A stretch of 21,379 bases of DNA from Alphaproteobacteria bacterium UBA7691 (GTDB lineage Bacteria; Pseudomonadota; Alphaproteobacteria; Ferrovibrionales; Ferrovibrionaceae): contig DLGP01000076.1 of the NCBI GenBank assembly GCA_002482765.1, positions 1 through 21,379 on the forward strand, in the 5' to 3' direction. The translations under genes were made by a program, and so were the position numbers. Shown in pieces: positions 12,578-19,957 of the stretch; the stretch's first letter is position 1; every line of letters begins with the position of its first letter. The notes under the pieces were generated by a model, which saw nothing but the letters and a program-made list of their open reading frames with translations, was not told where the DNA came from and did not search any database.

Positions 12578-13750
12578 TCAGCGGATAGCCTTGGAGCCGA
12601 TATAGACGCCGTTGCTGATGCCCATCAGGATCAGGTAGCCCGCCGGAATGGCCGGTATTTCGTTGCCGGTGAACACCTTCACCAGCACAAAGCTGGCGGT
12701 GATCAGGGTGAAGAGCAGCATTTGCAACCGGGTGACATCGATGGTTTCGCCACTCTCCGTGCCGCCGATCAGGTCGCTCCAGGCCGGCAGGCGCGGCGCA
12801 TCCACGGCCCGGCCCTGGCGCGCGGCCAGTTCGGCCCGTTGCTCTGCCTCGGCCGCCTCACGCGCCGCAAGCTGTTCCGGTGTCTCCTTGGCGATGGCGG
12901 CAGCTTCCTTTTGGTCGCTGACCTTCTTGTTGAATTGCGACAGCAGGGTGGCCGCACCGGCAATGCCCAGCAGGGTGAGCGTGCTCTCGGAAATCTCGAT
13001 CAGTGTGCCGGACAGCACCATCACATAGATCGACGAAAAGGCCACCACTGTGGTCCACAGCATGATCTGGAATTGCGACAGGCTGGCCACGCCGTTGCGG
13101 CTGGAAATCAGCCGCAGAAACCAGTTGGCCTGTTGCAGATTGATGAATGTGCGGCTGTACCACCAGGCCCCGGCAAGCACCAGGCCAAGCAGCAGCACAG
13201 CCACGCTGAACGCCCGGCCCTGGCTCTGGATGCCAAGCGGCACTGCCACATCCAGCAACTTGTTGCCGCCATCCACGGCAATGATCCGCATAGTGGCCAA
13301 GGGCACCCACAATTCACTGGCCGGCTCGGCGCCTTTTGCCGCCGGCGGCAGCTTCGGCACCGTGATGCGGATATCAAATTCGCTGGTTGTGCTGGTTTTT
13401 GTCAGCTGAATATCGCCCAGCACCGGCAGGGTTCCGGCCACCGGCTGGCCTCTGTCATCGCGCCATTGGAAACAGGCCACAATCTGCGCCGCATCCGGCA
13501 GCCGCTTCAGCGGCGTGATTTTGGCATCAACATGGCCGCCGGGCGGCTGCCAGTTCTTGGCCGGCTGAATGCTGATGGCGCCATTGCGGAAGGCCGGCTC
13601 GGGCGGGGTGGCGCAATGCTGCGCCGGGCTGAGCTTGACGGCTTCCGCCGCCAAGCCGGGCGCGGCCAGGAGCAAAACGCAGCAACCAATCAGCATGAGA
13701 TGAAACAGGCGACGGCACGGCGCCGCCAGAATGGCAAAAAGCGCAGGCAT
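12578..13750 (-). CDS. Membrane protein of unknown function downstream of the Mla operon
   Basis: A 390-residue protein not recognised as a named family. It has an N-terminal signal or anchor (about 14-35, ending GLAAEA) and a periplasmic beta-rich domain (about 36-175). Hydrophobic helices lie near 182-199, 228-248 and 256-271. A cytoplasmic-looking Lys/Glu/Ala coiled stretch (275-315) follows, then two more helices near 342-360 and 366-386. I chose the ATG at 13750 for its GAGGGGGAA ribosome site and because the signal sequence begins there. It is on the same strand as the Mla genes, 80 bases past the lipoprotein stop, so it may be an extra operon member or have its own promoter. The REPIN-like element lies just downstream. 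No catalytic motif is visible. Confidence 0.8.
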   Translation of the reverse strand: MPALFAILAAPCRRLFHLMLIGCCVLLLAAPGLAAEAVKLSPAQHCATPPEPAFRNGAISIQPAKNWQPPGGHVDAKITPLKRLPDAAQIVACFQWRDDRGQPVAGTLPVLGDIQLTKTSTTSEFDIRITVPKLPPAAKGAEPASELWVPLATMRIIAVDGGNKLLDVAVPLGIQSQGRAFSVAVLLLGLVLAGAWWYSRTFINLQQANWFLRLISSRNGVASLSQFQIMLWTTVVAFSSIYVMVLSGTLIEISESTLTLLGIAGAATLLSQFNKKVSDQKEAAAIAKETPEQLAAREAAEAEQRAELAARQGRAVDAPRLPAWSDLIGGTESGETIDVTRLQMLLFTLITASFVLVKVFTGNEIPAIPAGYLILMGISNGVYIGSKAIR

Positions 13751-13829
13751 GACTTCCCCCTCGAAGCGAATTTGACCGCCCCGGAAGCCACGATACACCA
13801 AAAACTATATTTTCAAAGACAATACACAC

Positions 13830-14462
13830 TCATTCGAGACGACTGCCAACACGCAGGGTCCATTGCACGGTTTCGCGCAGCACGCGCCCGAGCGCTTCAT
13901 CAAAAGCCTGCACCACCGCCAGCACTTCGGTGCTTTTGGCCTTGACGCGATGTTCAACAATGCGGGCGGCAACAATCTCCTGGCGCGGCTGGCCAATCAG
14001 CTTCGAGGCCAGCGACACCCGCACGCTGGGCAGCGGATCGCCTTCGGCAAGCTCGGCCTGGAATTCGCGCAACTCGCTCTTGAGGTTGAAATCCGAACGC
14101 AGGCCAACCGATTGCCGGCCCACGGCGACGATCTTGCCGGTATTCTCAAAACTCTCGATCAGCAGGGTTTGCACCATGCGCGGCGCGCGCTCGGCCCAGC
14201 GCGCCTCGGCATAATATTTCACCTCATAGGGATTGGTCATGATCGGGATGCGATGCGTATCCAGCCCGCCTGCCGCATAGGGCTCTTCCACCACCAATTG
14301 CCAATCCACCTTGGGCAGATTGTCGGCGAAAGTGTTTTTCGGCGACAATGTGTAAAGGTTGGAGGGCGGCGCCTGCGGAATGATGCCGCCACAGCCTGCC
14401 AGCAGGCCGCTGGCCCCCAATGCAAGCATAAAACCGCGCCGCTGCATGATGCCTTGCTTCAT
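13830..14462 (-). CDS. ABC-type transport auxiliary lipoprotein (PqiC-like)
   Basis: A 210-residue lipoprotein. The signal peptide has an LLAGC lipobox (Cys24), and the mature protein starts CGGIIPQAPPSNLYTLSP, the form shared by PqiC-like auxiliary lipoproteins of MCE transporters. These are thought to help the MCE protein bridge the periplasm or dock at the outer membrane during lipid transfer. Its ATG overlaps the mlaD stop (ATGA) and is served by a GGGGAG site, so expression is coupled to mlaD. It stands where an mlaC-type carrier gene would be in the classical Mla operon. Confidence 0.9.
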   Translation of the reverse strand: MKQGIMQRRGFMLALGASGLLAGCGGIIPQAPPSNLYTLSPKNTFADNLPKVDWQLVVEEPYAAGGLDTHRIPIMTNPYEVKYYAEARWAERAPRMVQTLLIESFENTGKIVAVGRQSVGLRSDFNLKSELREFQAELAEGDPLPSVRVSLASKLIGQPRQEIVAARIVEHRVKAKSTEVLAVVQAFDEALGRVLRETVQWTLRVGSRLE

Positions 14463-15487
14463 CGCCGGCTCCCCTCGCCCTTGTATTCCGCATCGCGGTT
14501 GCCAAACAGCACCGCGCTTGGATCATCCTCCAGCCGTTGCGCCACCCGCGCCAGACTGCCCACCAGGATACGCGCCTCGGCGATGAAGCGGCGGAACTCA
14601 CCGAAACCATCCGTGGTGATGGCGTTGATCGGCGCCCGGTTCTCGGCCACCACCTCGTTCACGGCCGTCAACACACCGCTCAGGTCACGCATCGCGCCGC
14701 GCAATTCCTGCACTGCAAGCTGGCTGTCTTTCAAGGTGCCGCTGGCATCCTCGTCCAGCAGCCGGGTGGCGCTATCCAGCGTGGCGCGGGCAGATATCAG
14801 CGTCAATTTTGCCTCATCGGCCAAACCATCGAATTTCTCCGCCACAGAGCGCGCCGCGCGTGCCGCCACGGCAATATCGGCACTGGTGCGATCAAAGCCA
14901 TCAATGGCCCGGGTCAGGGTTTCCTGCCGGCTTGCAATGGTCAGGCTGAGTTGGCGGATATCGCCGATGATGCCGGCGATGTTGTCGATATTCTGATCCG
15001 ACATGATGCGGGCGGCGCGGTTCACCAGGTCCGGCGCGGCCTCAAACAATTCCGCGATGGAAGAGGATTTGGAGCGGATTTCAGGCAGCTCGGCAATATC
15101 GTCGCCAAAGCCGGCTGGCAGGATGGCGGCGCCTTTGCTGCCGGCGGTGATCTGCACAAAGGAAACCCCGGTGATGCCCTGCAATTCCAGGCTGGCCACG
15201 CTGTCCTGGCGGATCGGCGTATCGGCGGCCACATTGACCGTGACCCGCACCTTGGCGGTATCCTCGCGGTCGATGCTGATCTGGCTGACATTGCCGATCT
15301 TGATACCGTTGAAACGCACATCGCCGCCCAGGCCAAGCCCCGCCACCGAGCCGGTGAACAGGATGTTGTAGCGCGCAATCTCGCGGTCGATCTGCGTCTT
15401 GGCGAGCCAGAGGGCAAAGCCGAGGATACCGACCAGGAATAGCAGCAGAAAGCTGCCGATCAGCAGATGGTGGGCGCGGGTTTCCAT
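14459..15487 (-). CDS. mlaD: MCE-domain lipid-transport protein (MlaD)
   Basis: A 342-residue inner-membrane-anchored MCE protein. A single helix at about residues 8-30 is followed by one MCE domain (about 38-118; ARYNILFTGSVAGLGLGGDV, FNGIKIGNV, ELQGITGVSFVQI). A long helical C-terminus (about 135-330) follows, rich in Ala, Ser and Asp heptad-like repeats. MCE proteins form hexameric rings that conduct phospholipids between the membranes. It is longer than E. coli MlaD (about 183 residues) because of the helical tail, as in many PqiB- or Mce-like and alphaproteobacterial versions. The start is three bases after the mlaF stop with a GAGGCGAG site. Confidence 0.94.
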   Translation of the reverse strand: METRAHHLLIGSFLLLFLVGILGFALWLAKTQIDREIARYNILFTGSVAGLGLGGDVRFNGIKIGNVSQISIDREDTAKVRVTVNVAADTPIRQDSVASLELQGITGVSFVQITAGSKGAAILPAGFGDDIAELPEIRSKSSSIAELFEAAPDLVNRAARIMSDQNIDNIAGIIGDIRQLSLTIASRQETLTRAIDGFDRTSADIAVAARAARSVAEKFDGLADEAKLTLISARATLDSATRLLDEDASGTLKDSQLAVQELRGAMRDLSGVLTAVNEVVAENRAPINAITTDGFGEFRRFIAEARILVGSLARVAQRLEDDPSAVLFGNRDAEYKGEGSRR

Positions 15488-15490
15488 GCT

Positions 15491-16288
15491 TTATCTCGCC
15501 TCCTCGGCGTGGCTCTGCTGCGCGGCGGTCTGGCTTGCCGCCCGGGCGCGCGGGCCGTGGAAATATTCCTGAATCCAGGGATGCGGATGCGACAGCAACT
15601 CACGCAGCGGCCCCACCACCAGCACCTTCTTTTCCGCCAACACCGCGATACGATCACAGATCGCATGCAGCGAGTCGAGATCATGCGTCACCATGAACAC
15701 GGTGAGGCCAAGCGCCTGCTGCAAATCGCGCACCAGGGTATCAAAGGCTGCGGCGCCAATCGGGTCAAGCCCGGCCGTCGGCTCATCAAGGAATACCACT
15801 TCCGGATCAAGCGCCAGCGCGCGGGCCAGGCCGGCGCGTTTGCGCATGCCGCCGGAAAGCTCGGAGGGAAACTTGCCGCCGGCACTGGCCGGCAAGCCGA
15901 CCATGCGGATTTTCGCCGCCGCAATCTCGTTCAGCAGATCAGCCGGCAGATGGTAAAATTCCTTCAGCGGCACCTGGATATTCTGCGCCACGGTGAGCGA
16001 GGAGAATAGCGCACCATCCTGGAACAGCACGCCGACACGCTGCCGCGCCGCGCGCAGCATGGCTTCGTCGCCTTGCACCATGTCGCTGCCCAGCAGGTCG
16101 ATACTGCCGGCCTGAGACTGGTTGAGGCCGATGATGGTGCGCAGCAGCACCGACTTGCCGGTGCCGGAGCCGCCAACCACGCCCAGCACTTCGCCGCGCC
16201 GCACATCCAGATCAAGCCCGTCATGCACCTTGAAGCCATCAAAGGCATTCACCAGGCCACGCACGCGGATCACCACATCAGCGGCCAT
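15491..16288 (-). CDS. mlaF: Mla-type ABC transporter ATP-binding protein
   Basis: A 265-residue ABC ATPase that powers the MlaE/MlaD lipid transporter from the cytoplasmic face. Walker A is GGSGTGKS (39-46), the Q-loop lies near Gln90 (VLFQDGALF), and the signature is LSGGMRKRAGLARAL (144-158). Walker B is VVFLDEPTAGLD (164-175) and the switch histidine is His202 in MVTHDLDS. All catalytic positions are intact. The C-terminal tail after 245 is Ala/Gln-rich and variable. Its ATG abuts the mlaE stop (TAGATG) with a GGGGAT ribosome site, so the two are translationally linked. Confidence 0.95.
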   Translation of the reverse strand: MAADVVIRVRGLVNAFDGFKVHDGLDLDVRRGEVLGVVGGSGTGKSVLLRTIIGLNQSQAGSIDLLGSDMVQGDEAMLRAARQRVGVLFQDGALFSSLTVAQNIQVPLKEFYHLPADLLNEIAAAKIRMVGLPASAGGKFPSELSGGMRKRAGLARALALDPEVVFLDEPTAGLDPIGAAAFDTLVRDLQQALGLTVFMVTHDLDSLHAICDRIAVLAEKKVLVVGPLRELLSHPHPWIQEYFHGPRARAASQTAAQQSHAEEAR

Positions 16289-17428
16289 CTAAATCCCCAA
16301 AGCCGAGAACAGGATCGAGAATAGCGCATCGGCCACGATCACCAGGAAGATCGACTGCACCACCGAGCGCGTGGTGAGCCGGCCAACACTTTCGGCATCG
16401 CGCTTCACCCGCAAGCCCTCGTAGCAGCCAACCATGGCGATCAGCGCGGCAAAAACCGGCGCCTTGATCAGGCCAACCAAAAAGCTGTTGAGCGACACGG
16501 CTTCGTGCAGGCGGCGGAAAAACAGGAAGGGCGTGATATCCAGCGACACCCAGGCCATCAGCGCGCCGCCAAGCAGGCCCATGATATCGGCAAAAAACGC
16601 CAGCAGCGGCAGGGTCAGGATCAGGGCCGCCACACGCGGCACCACCAGCACTTCCACCGGATCGAGGCCCAGGGTGCGGATCGCATCCACTTCCTCGTTC
16701 ACCTTCATACTGCCGATCTGCGCCGTGAAGGCACTGCCGGAGCGGCCGGCCACCACAATCGCGGTCAGCAGAATGCCAAGTTCGCGCAGCACCGACACGC
16801 CAACCAGATTGACCACAAAAACCTCGGCGCCAAACTGGCGCAACTGGTCGGCGCCCTGATAGGCCATCACCACGCCGATCAGGAATGAGATCAGGCCAAC
16901 GATGGGCAGCGCATTCAGCCCGGTCTGTTCCATATGGAACACCATTGAGGTGAGGCGCAGCCGGCGCGGATTGAGCGCGATACGGGCAAAGGCTTCCGCC
17001 ACCCGGCCGATGAATTCGATGAAGCGGCGCGCCTCACGGGCAAAAAACAGCGCCTGCCAGCCGAGATAGGCGATAAAGCGCAGCAGGCCATTGCCCATGG
17101 GCGGCGGCGCAGCACTTTGCGCATCACAGCCGGCAACATAATCCAGCAGGGTGCGGTGTTCCGGGCTGAGCGCCTGCCATTCCACCGCGATGCCGGGGCC
17201 AAGCCGCTGCAACAGGCGCTGCAACAGCACCGCGCCGGCGGTATCCAGCCGCTCCAGCCGGGCGGCGTCGATCCGCAGCCGGCGGCTGCCGCCGAGCAGG
17301 CTGCTGCCTTTGCCCAGATCATCCAGGCTGCGCGCCAGGCGTTCGGCGCTGGGCAAGGTCCAGGCGCCGGTGAGGCTCAGCCTCGCATCGCCACCCTCAT
17401 GCTGAAGGCTCATGCCGCCTGGCTGCAC
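16289..17428 (-). CDS. mlaE: MlaE-type permease with N-terminal STAS-like domain
   Basis: A 379-residue fusion. Residues about 1-100 form a STAS-like domain (LTGAWTLPSAERLARSL, RLDTAGAVLLQRLL), the role played by separate MlaB in E. coli. The MlaE permease follows from about 130, with several helices and the family core GSAFTAQIGSMKVNEEVDAI. It is the membrane channel of the phospholipid transporter. The start is the GTG at 17428, which has an AGAGGA site eight bases before it; the ATG at 17413 has no properly spaced site. It leads the operon mlaE-mlaF-mlaD-lipoprotein. The first 99 bases upstream are shared with the divergent hydroxypyruvate isomerase gene. Confidence 0.94.
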   Translation of the reverse strand: MQPGGMSLQHEGGDARLSLTGAWTLPSAERLARSLDDLGKGSSLLGGSRRLRIDAARLERLDTAGAVLLQRLLQRLGPGIAVEWQALSPEHRTLLDYVAGCDAQSAAPPPMGNGLLRFIAYLGWQALFFAREARRFIEFIGRVAEAFARIALNPRRLRLTSMVFHMEQTGLNALPIVGLISFLIGVVMAYQGADQLRQFGAEVFVVNLVGVSVLRELGILLTAIVVAGRSGSAFTAQIGSMKVNEEVDAIRTLGLDPVEVLVVPRVAALILTLPLLAFFADIMGLLGGALMAWVSLDITPFLFFRRLHEAVSLNSFLVGLIKAPVFAALIAMVGCYEGLRVKRDAESVGRLTTRSVVQSIFLVIVADALFSILFSALGI

Positions 17429-17527
17429 GCCGTTGATCCTCTGCCGAAACCTGCTTGCCTAAGAGTTAGCAGAAATGACATTGTGGGCGAAGCCCCGATA
17501 GGGAAATTATACAGCCGGGACAGCCAG

Positions 17528-18316
17528 ATGCCGCGCTTCAGCGTCAATCTCAGCTTCATGTTTCAGGAATATGCCTTTCTTGACCGCTTTGGCGCCGCGC
17601 GCGACCAGGGCTTCGAGGCGGTGGAATTCATGTTCCAGCCGGATCAGGCACCGGCGGCCATCGTTGCGGCTTTGCGCGACAATGGCCAGCAACTGGCCCT
17701 GATGAACACGCCGGCCGGCAATTTTGAAGCCGGCGAGCGTGGCCTGGCCTGCCTGCCGAACCAGCGGCAGAATTTCCGCAGCGGCTTGCTGCGCGCCTTT
17801 GAGGTCGCCACCGCCGCCGGCTGCCCGCGCCTGCATGTGATGGCCGGGGTGGCGCCGGCCGGTGCCGATCATCGTGCGCTGGAAGCCTGTTTCCTTGACA
17901 ATCTGGCCTGGGCCGCCGAGCAGGCGCAACGCGCCGGGCTGATCCTGCTGCTGGAGCCGATCAACCAACGCGACATACCGGGCTATTTCCTGCACAATTA
18001 TGATGTGGCCGAGCGTGTCCTGGGCGAGATGGCGCTGCCGCATCTGCGGCTGCAATTCGACATGTATCATGTGCAGCTGGTGCATGGTGATGTGAGCAAG
18101 CGGCTTGAGCGGCAATTGCCGCTGATTGAGCATATCCAGATCGCCAACCCGCCGGATCGCCGCGAACCCGGCAATGGCGAGCTGGATTACGGCTTCCTGC
18201 TGCGGCGGCTGGATGACCTGGGCTATGCCGGCTGGGTCGGCTGCGAATACCGGCCGTCGCGCCGCACCGAGGAAACCCTGGACTGGATCCGGCCCTGGGG
18301 CGTGAAAGCGAAATGA
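17528..18316 (+). CDS. hyi: Hydroxypyruvate isomerase
   Basis: A 262-residue TIM-barrel sugar isomerase, the usual Hyi length. It interconverts hydroxypyruvate and tartronate semialdehyde in glyoxylate and glycerate metabolism. The N-terminus PRFSVNLSFMFQEYAFLDRF and the metal ligands Glu143 (LLEPINQRDIPGY), Asp178 (LQFDMYH), Gln204 (HIQIANPP) and Glu240 (GCEYRP) fit the family. The frame is open upstream to 17117, but homology begins at the ATG at 17528 and the rest is antisense to mlaE. The ribosome site is weak (CGGGA). No glyoxylate carboligase or tartronate semialdehyde reductase gene is in view. The related OtnI enzymes act on four-carbon acids and cannot be excluded. Confidence 0.9.
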   Translation: MPRFSVNLSFMFQEYAFLDRFGAARDQGFEAVEFMFQPDQAPAAIVAALRDNGQQLALMNTPAGNFEAGERGLACLPNQRQNFRSGLLRAFEVATAAGCPRLHVMAGVAPAGADHRALEACFLDNLAWAAEQAQRAGLILLLEPINQRDIPGYFLHNYDVAERVLGEMALPHLRLQFDMYHVQLVHGDVSKRLERQLPLIEHIQIANPPDRREPGNGELDYGFLLRRLDDLGYAGWVGCEYRPSRRTEETLDWIRPWGVKAK

Positions 18317-18425
18317 CCCGCCATGCCGAACCGCTGGTAGAACGGGTTGCCAATTGCTGCGCCCAGACCGTATGGTTTCGCCTCAGATAGTTTGAGCCAC
18401 AACAATCCAGAGGGTCCGACAGGAC

Positions 18426-19538
18426 ATGGCACGCAGTTTCGCCGTTGCGATCGTGGCTTTTTTCGTCGGCTTGTCAGTCGGCCTGGGATATCTGGCGGTG
18501 CAGCGCGCCACGCCGATCCCGGAACGCCCGGCACCGGCGCCGGCCACTGCTGTGCTGAACGGCGACATGCCGCCGATCACGCTGCGCCTCGCCTCCTCCT
18601 ACACATCCGCTGCGCCACAGCTTGGCAGCATCGGCGCCGCCACCACCACCAAGCTGGCGCGGCTCTCTGCCGGCGCGCTGGATTTGAAATTCCATGAACC
18701 CGGCGCCCTGGTTGGCGCCAATGAGGTGTTTGATGCCGTGGCCAGCGGCGAAGTGGATGCCGGCTGGACCTCGGCCGCCTATCTGCTGGAGAAGGATGCC
18801 GCTTTCGGCTTTTTTGTCGGCCTGCCCTTTGGCCCGCGCACCTCGGAATATCTTGGCTGGCTCTATCATGGCGGCGGCCAGGAATTGATGAATGAACTAT
18901 TCGGCCGTTATGAAGTGGTGCCGATGGTGTGTGGCGTGCTAGCGGCCGAGGGCGGCGGCTGGTTCCGCAAGGAGATCAACAGCCCGGCCGATCTGCGCGG
19001 CATGAAAATCCGCTTCACCGGCCTGGGCGGCGAAGTGATGCGCAAATTCGGCGCCGAGCCGATGCTGATGCCGGGCGGCGATGTGTTCAACGGCCTGCGC
19101 AGCGGCGCGCTCGATGGCTCGGAATTCTCCACGCCGATGAACGATATGCGCTTCGGCTTCTACAAGGTGGCGCCGCATTATTACCTGCCCGGCTGGCACC
19201 AGCCCTTCACCGCCATCCTGCTGGTATTCCAGCGCCAGGCCTGGGAACGCCTGAGCGAAGCGCAGCAGGCCATGGTGGAAACCGTCTGCGGCGACAATAT
19301 CACCGACAGCCTGGCCGAAGGCGAAGCGCAGCAGCCCTATGCCATCAACACCCTGCGCAGCAAGGGCGCCATTGTGCATAACTGGTCGCCGGAAATGCTC
19401 GCCGCGTTCAAAAAAGCCTGGAACGAGGTGGCCGCCGAACAGGCCGCCAGCAACCCCACTTTCAAACGCCTCTGGGAATCCTACAGCGCCTTCCGCGAGA
19501 GCTACGCCGAATGGCGCCATATCGGCTATCCGCATTGA
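18426..19538 (+). CDS. TRAP-type (DctP family) solute-binding protein, N-terminally anchored
   Basis: A 370-residue periplasmic binding protein of the DctP family for C4-dicarboxylate or other organic-acid TRAP transporters. Evidence is PITLRLASSY at the mature start, the DLRGMKIRF signature with its substrate-carboxylate Arg (about residue 195), and the GGDVFNGLRSGALDGSEF segment. The N-terminal helix (about 5-25) is followed by a Pro/Ala linker, IPERPAPAPATAV, without a clear cleavage site, so it may stay membrane-tethered. The start is supported by a GAGGG site about ten bases upstream. No dctQ or dctM permease gene is present. Hydroxypyruvate isomerase lies 109 bases upstream on the same strand, so a hydroxy-acid substrate is conceivable but unproven. 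Confidence 0.9.
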   Translation: MARSFAVAIVAFFVGLSVGLGYLAVQRATPIPERPAPAPATAVLNGDMPPITLRLASSYTSAAPQLGSIGAATTTKLARLSAGALDLKFHEPGALVGANEVFDAVASGEVDAGWTSAAYLLEKDAAFGFFVGLPFGPRTSEYLGWLYHGGGQELMNELFGRYEVVPMVCGVLAAEGGGWFRKEINSPADLRGMKIRFTGLGGEVMRKFGAEPMLMPGGDVFNGLRSGALDGSEFSTPMNDMRFGFYKVAPHYYLPGWHQPFTAILLVFQRQAWERLSEAQQAMVETVCGDNITDSLAEGEAQQPYAINTLRSKGAIVHNWSPEMLAAFKKAWNEVAAEQAASNPTFKRLWESYSAFRESYAEWRHIGYPH

Positions 19539-19542
19539 GGCT

Positions 19543-19656
19543 TCATGCCGCCAGATTTGCAGCGGCAATGGCTGGCTCATAAACGGCAAAATTGATCTCC
19601 CAAGGACGCTCCGGATCAACCCGGCTGACCTGCACTGAAAAGCGCGCCGGGCGGGC
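19543..19656 (-). pseudogene. Orphan C-terminal coding remnant (low confidence)
   Basis: In one minus-strand frame this stretch reads FSVQVSRVDPERPWEINF then AVYEPAIAAANLAA and a stop. It looks like the natural C-terminus of a protein. A stop codon (19657-19659) closes the frame upstream and there is no start, so at most the last 37 codons survive. The family is not recognised. It lies just before the IS3 fragment, so loss of the rest through IS-linked deletion is plausible. The remainder of 19539-19957 holds only the IS3 scrap and its hairpin. Confidence 0.25.
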
Positions 19657-19701
19657 TTACACATTACTATACCGATGCGGCGAGTGGGGCGTGCAGCGAG
19701 C

Positions 19702-19732
19702 GGGCCCTGACCAACCGCGTTGATCAGGGCCC
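19702..19732. repeat. Near-perfect hairpin at the edge of the IS3 fragment
   Basis: GGGCCCTGA-C-CAAC (19702-19715) pairs with GTTG-A-TCAGGGCCC (19719-19732), 13 of 14 pairs with a 3-base loop. There is no T-run on either side, so it is not an obvious terminator. The right arm encodes the start of the transposase match (VDQGP). The left arm is its inverted copy and matches nothing in the transposase. Confidence 0.65.
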
Positions 19733-19820
19733 TGAGTTCGTCTCCCGTGACCTTGATCTGTGGACTTATACGAACGACACGCTCTTGGGCTTCAGTCGGC
19801 CAAATCACTTGGCAAACGCA
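19716..19820 (+). pseudogene. IS3-family transposase (OrfB, integrase core) fragment
   Basis: One plus-strand frame reads RVDQGPEFVSRDLDLW, then TYTNDTLLGFSRPNHLANA. This matches the integrase-core block of IS3/IS407-group OrfB proteins (RVDQGTEFVSRDLDLWAY, then FSRPGKPTDNA) from memory. It contains the second catalytic Asp of the DDE triad; the first Asp and the Glu are missing. The match breaks at the hairpin on the left and decays after NA on the right, with a stop about ten codons later. It is a dead scrap of about 35 codons. Confidence 0.75.
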
Positions 19821-19957
19821 AGCCAGAACGGGCAGACTGGGCCCGGGTGATAGCAGTCCACAGGACGATCCCCGTTGATGCTTCGCAACACCAACTGAAT
19901 CACAAACGATTGATATCACCCAACTTATTTATCGGGCAGGCTCTAAAGGATATTGGA

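Noticed and set aside
12722..13945. Long plus-strand open frame opposite the membrane protein
   Set aside because: It has His/Gln/Arg-rich shadow composition, while the opposite strand has clear membrane helices and a ribosome site.
13863..14996. Long plus-strand open frame opposite the lipoprotein and mlaD
   Set aside because: It is antisense to two coupled genes with recognisable domains, and its composition is typical of a shadow frame.
18317..18425. Possible terminator between hyi and the TRAP binding-protein gene (AACC...GGTT pairing near 18330-18352)
   Set aside because: The stem is short and weak and no T-run follows.
18939..19919. Long minus-strand open frame (326 codons) opposite the TRAP binding protein
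   Set aside because: It is mostly antisense to a clear binding-protein gene, has no domain-like sequence and no ribosome site.
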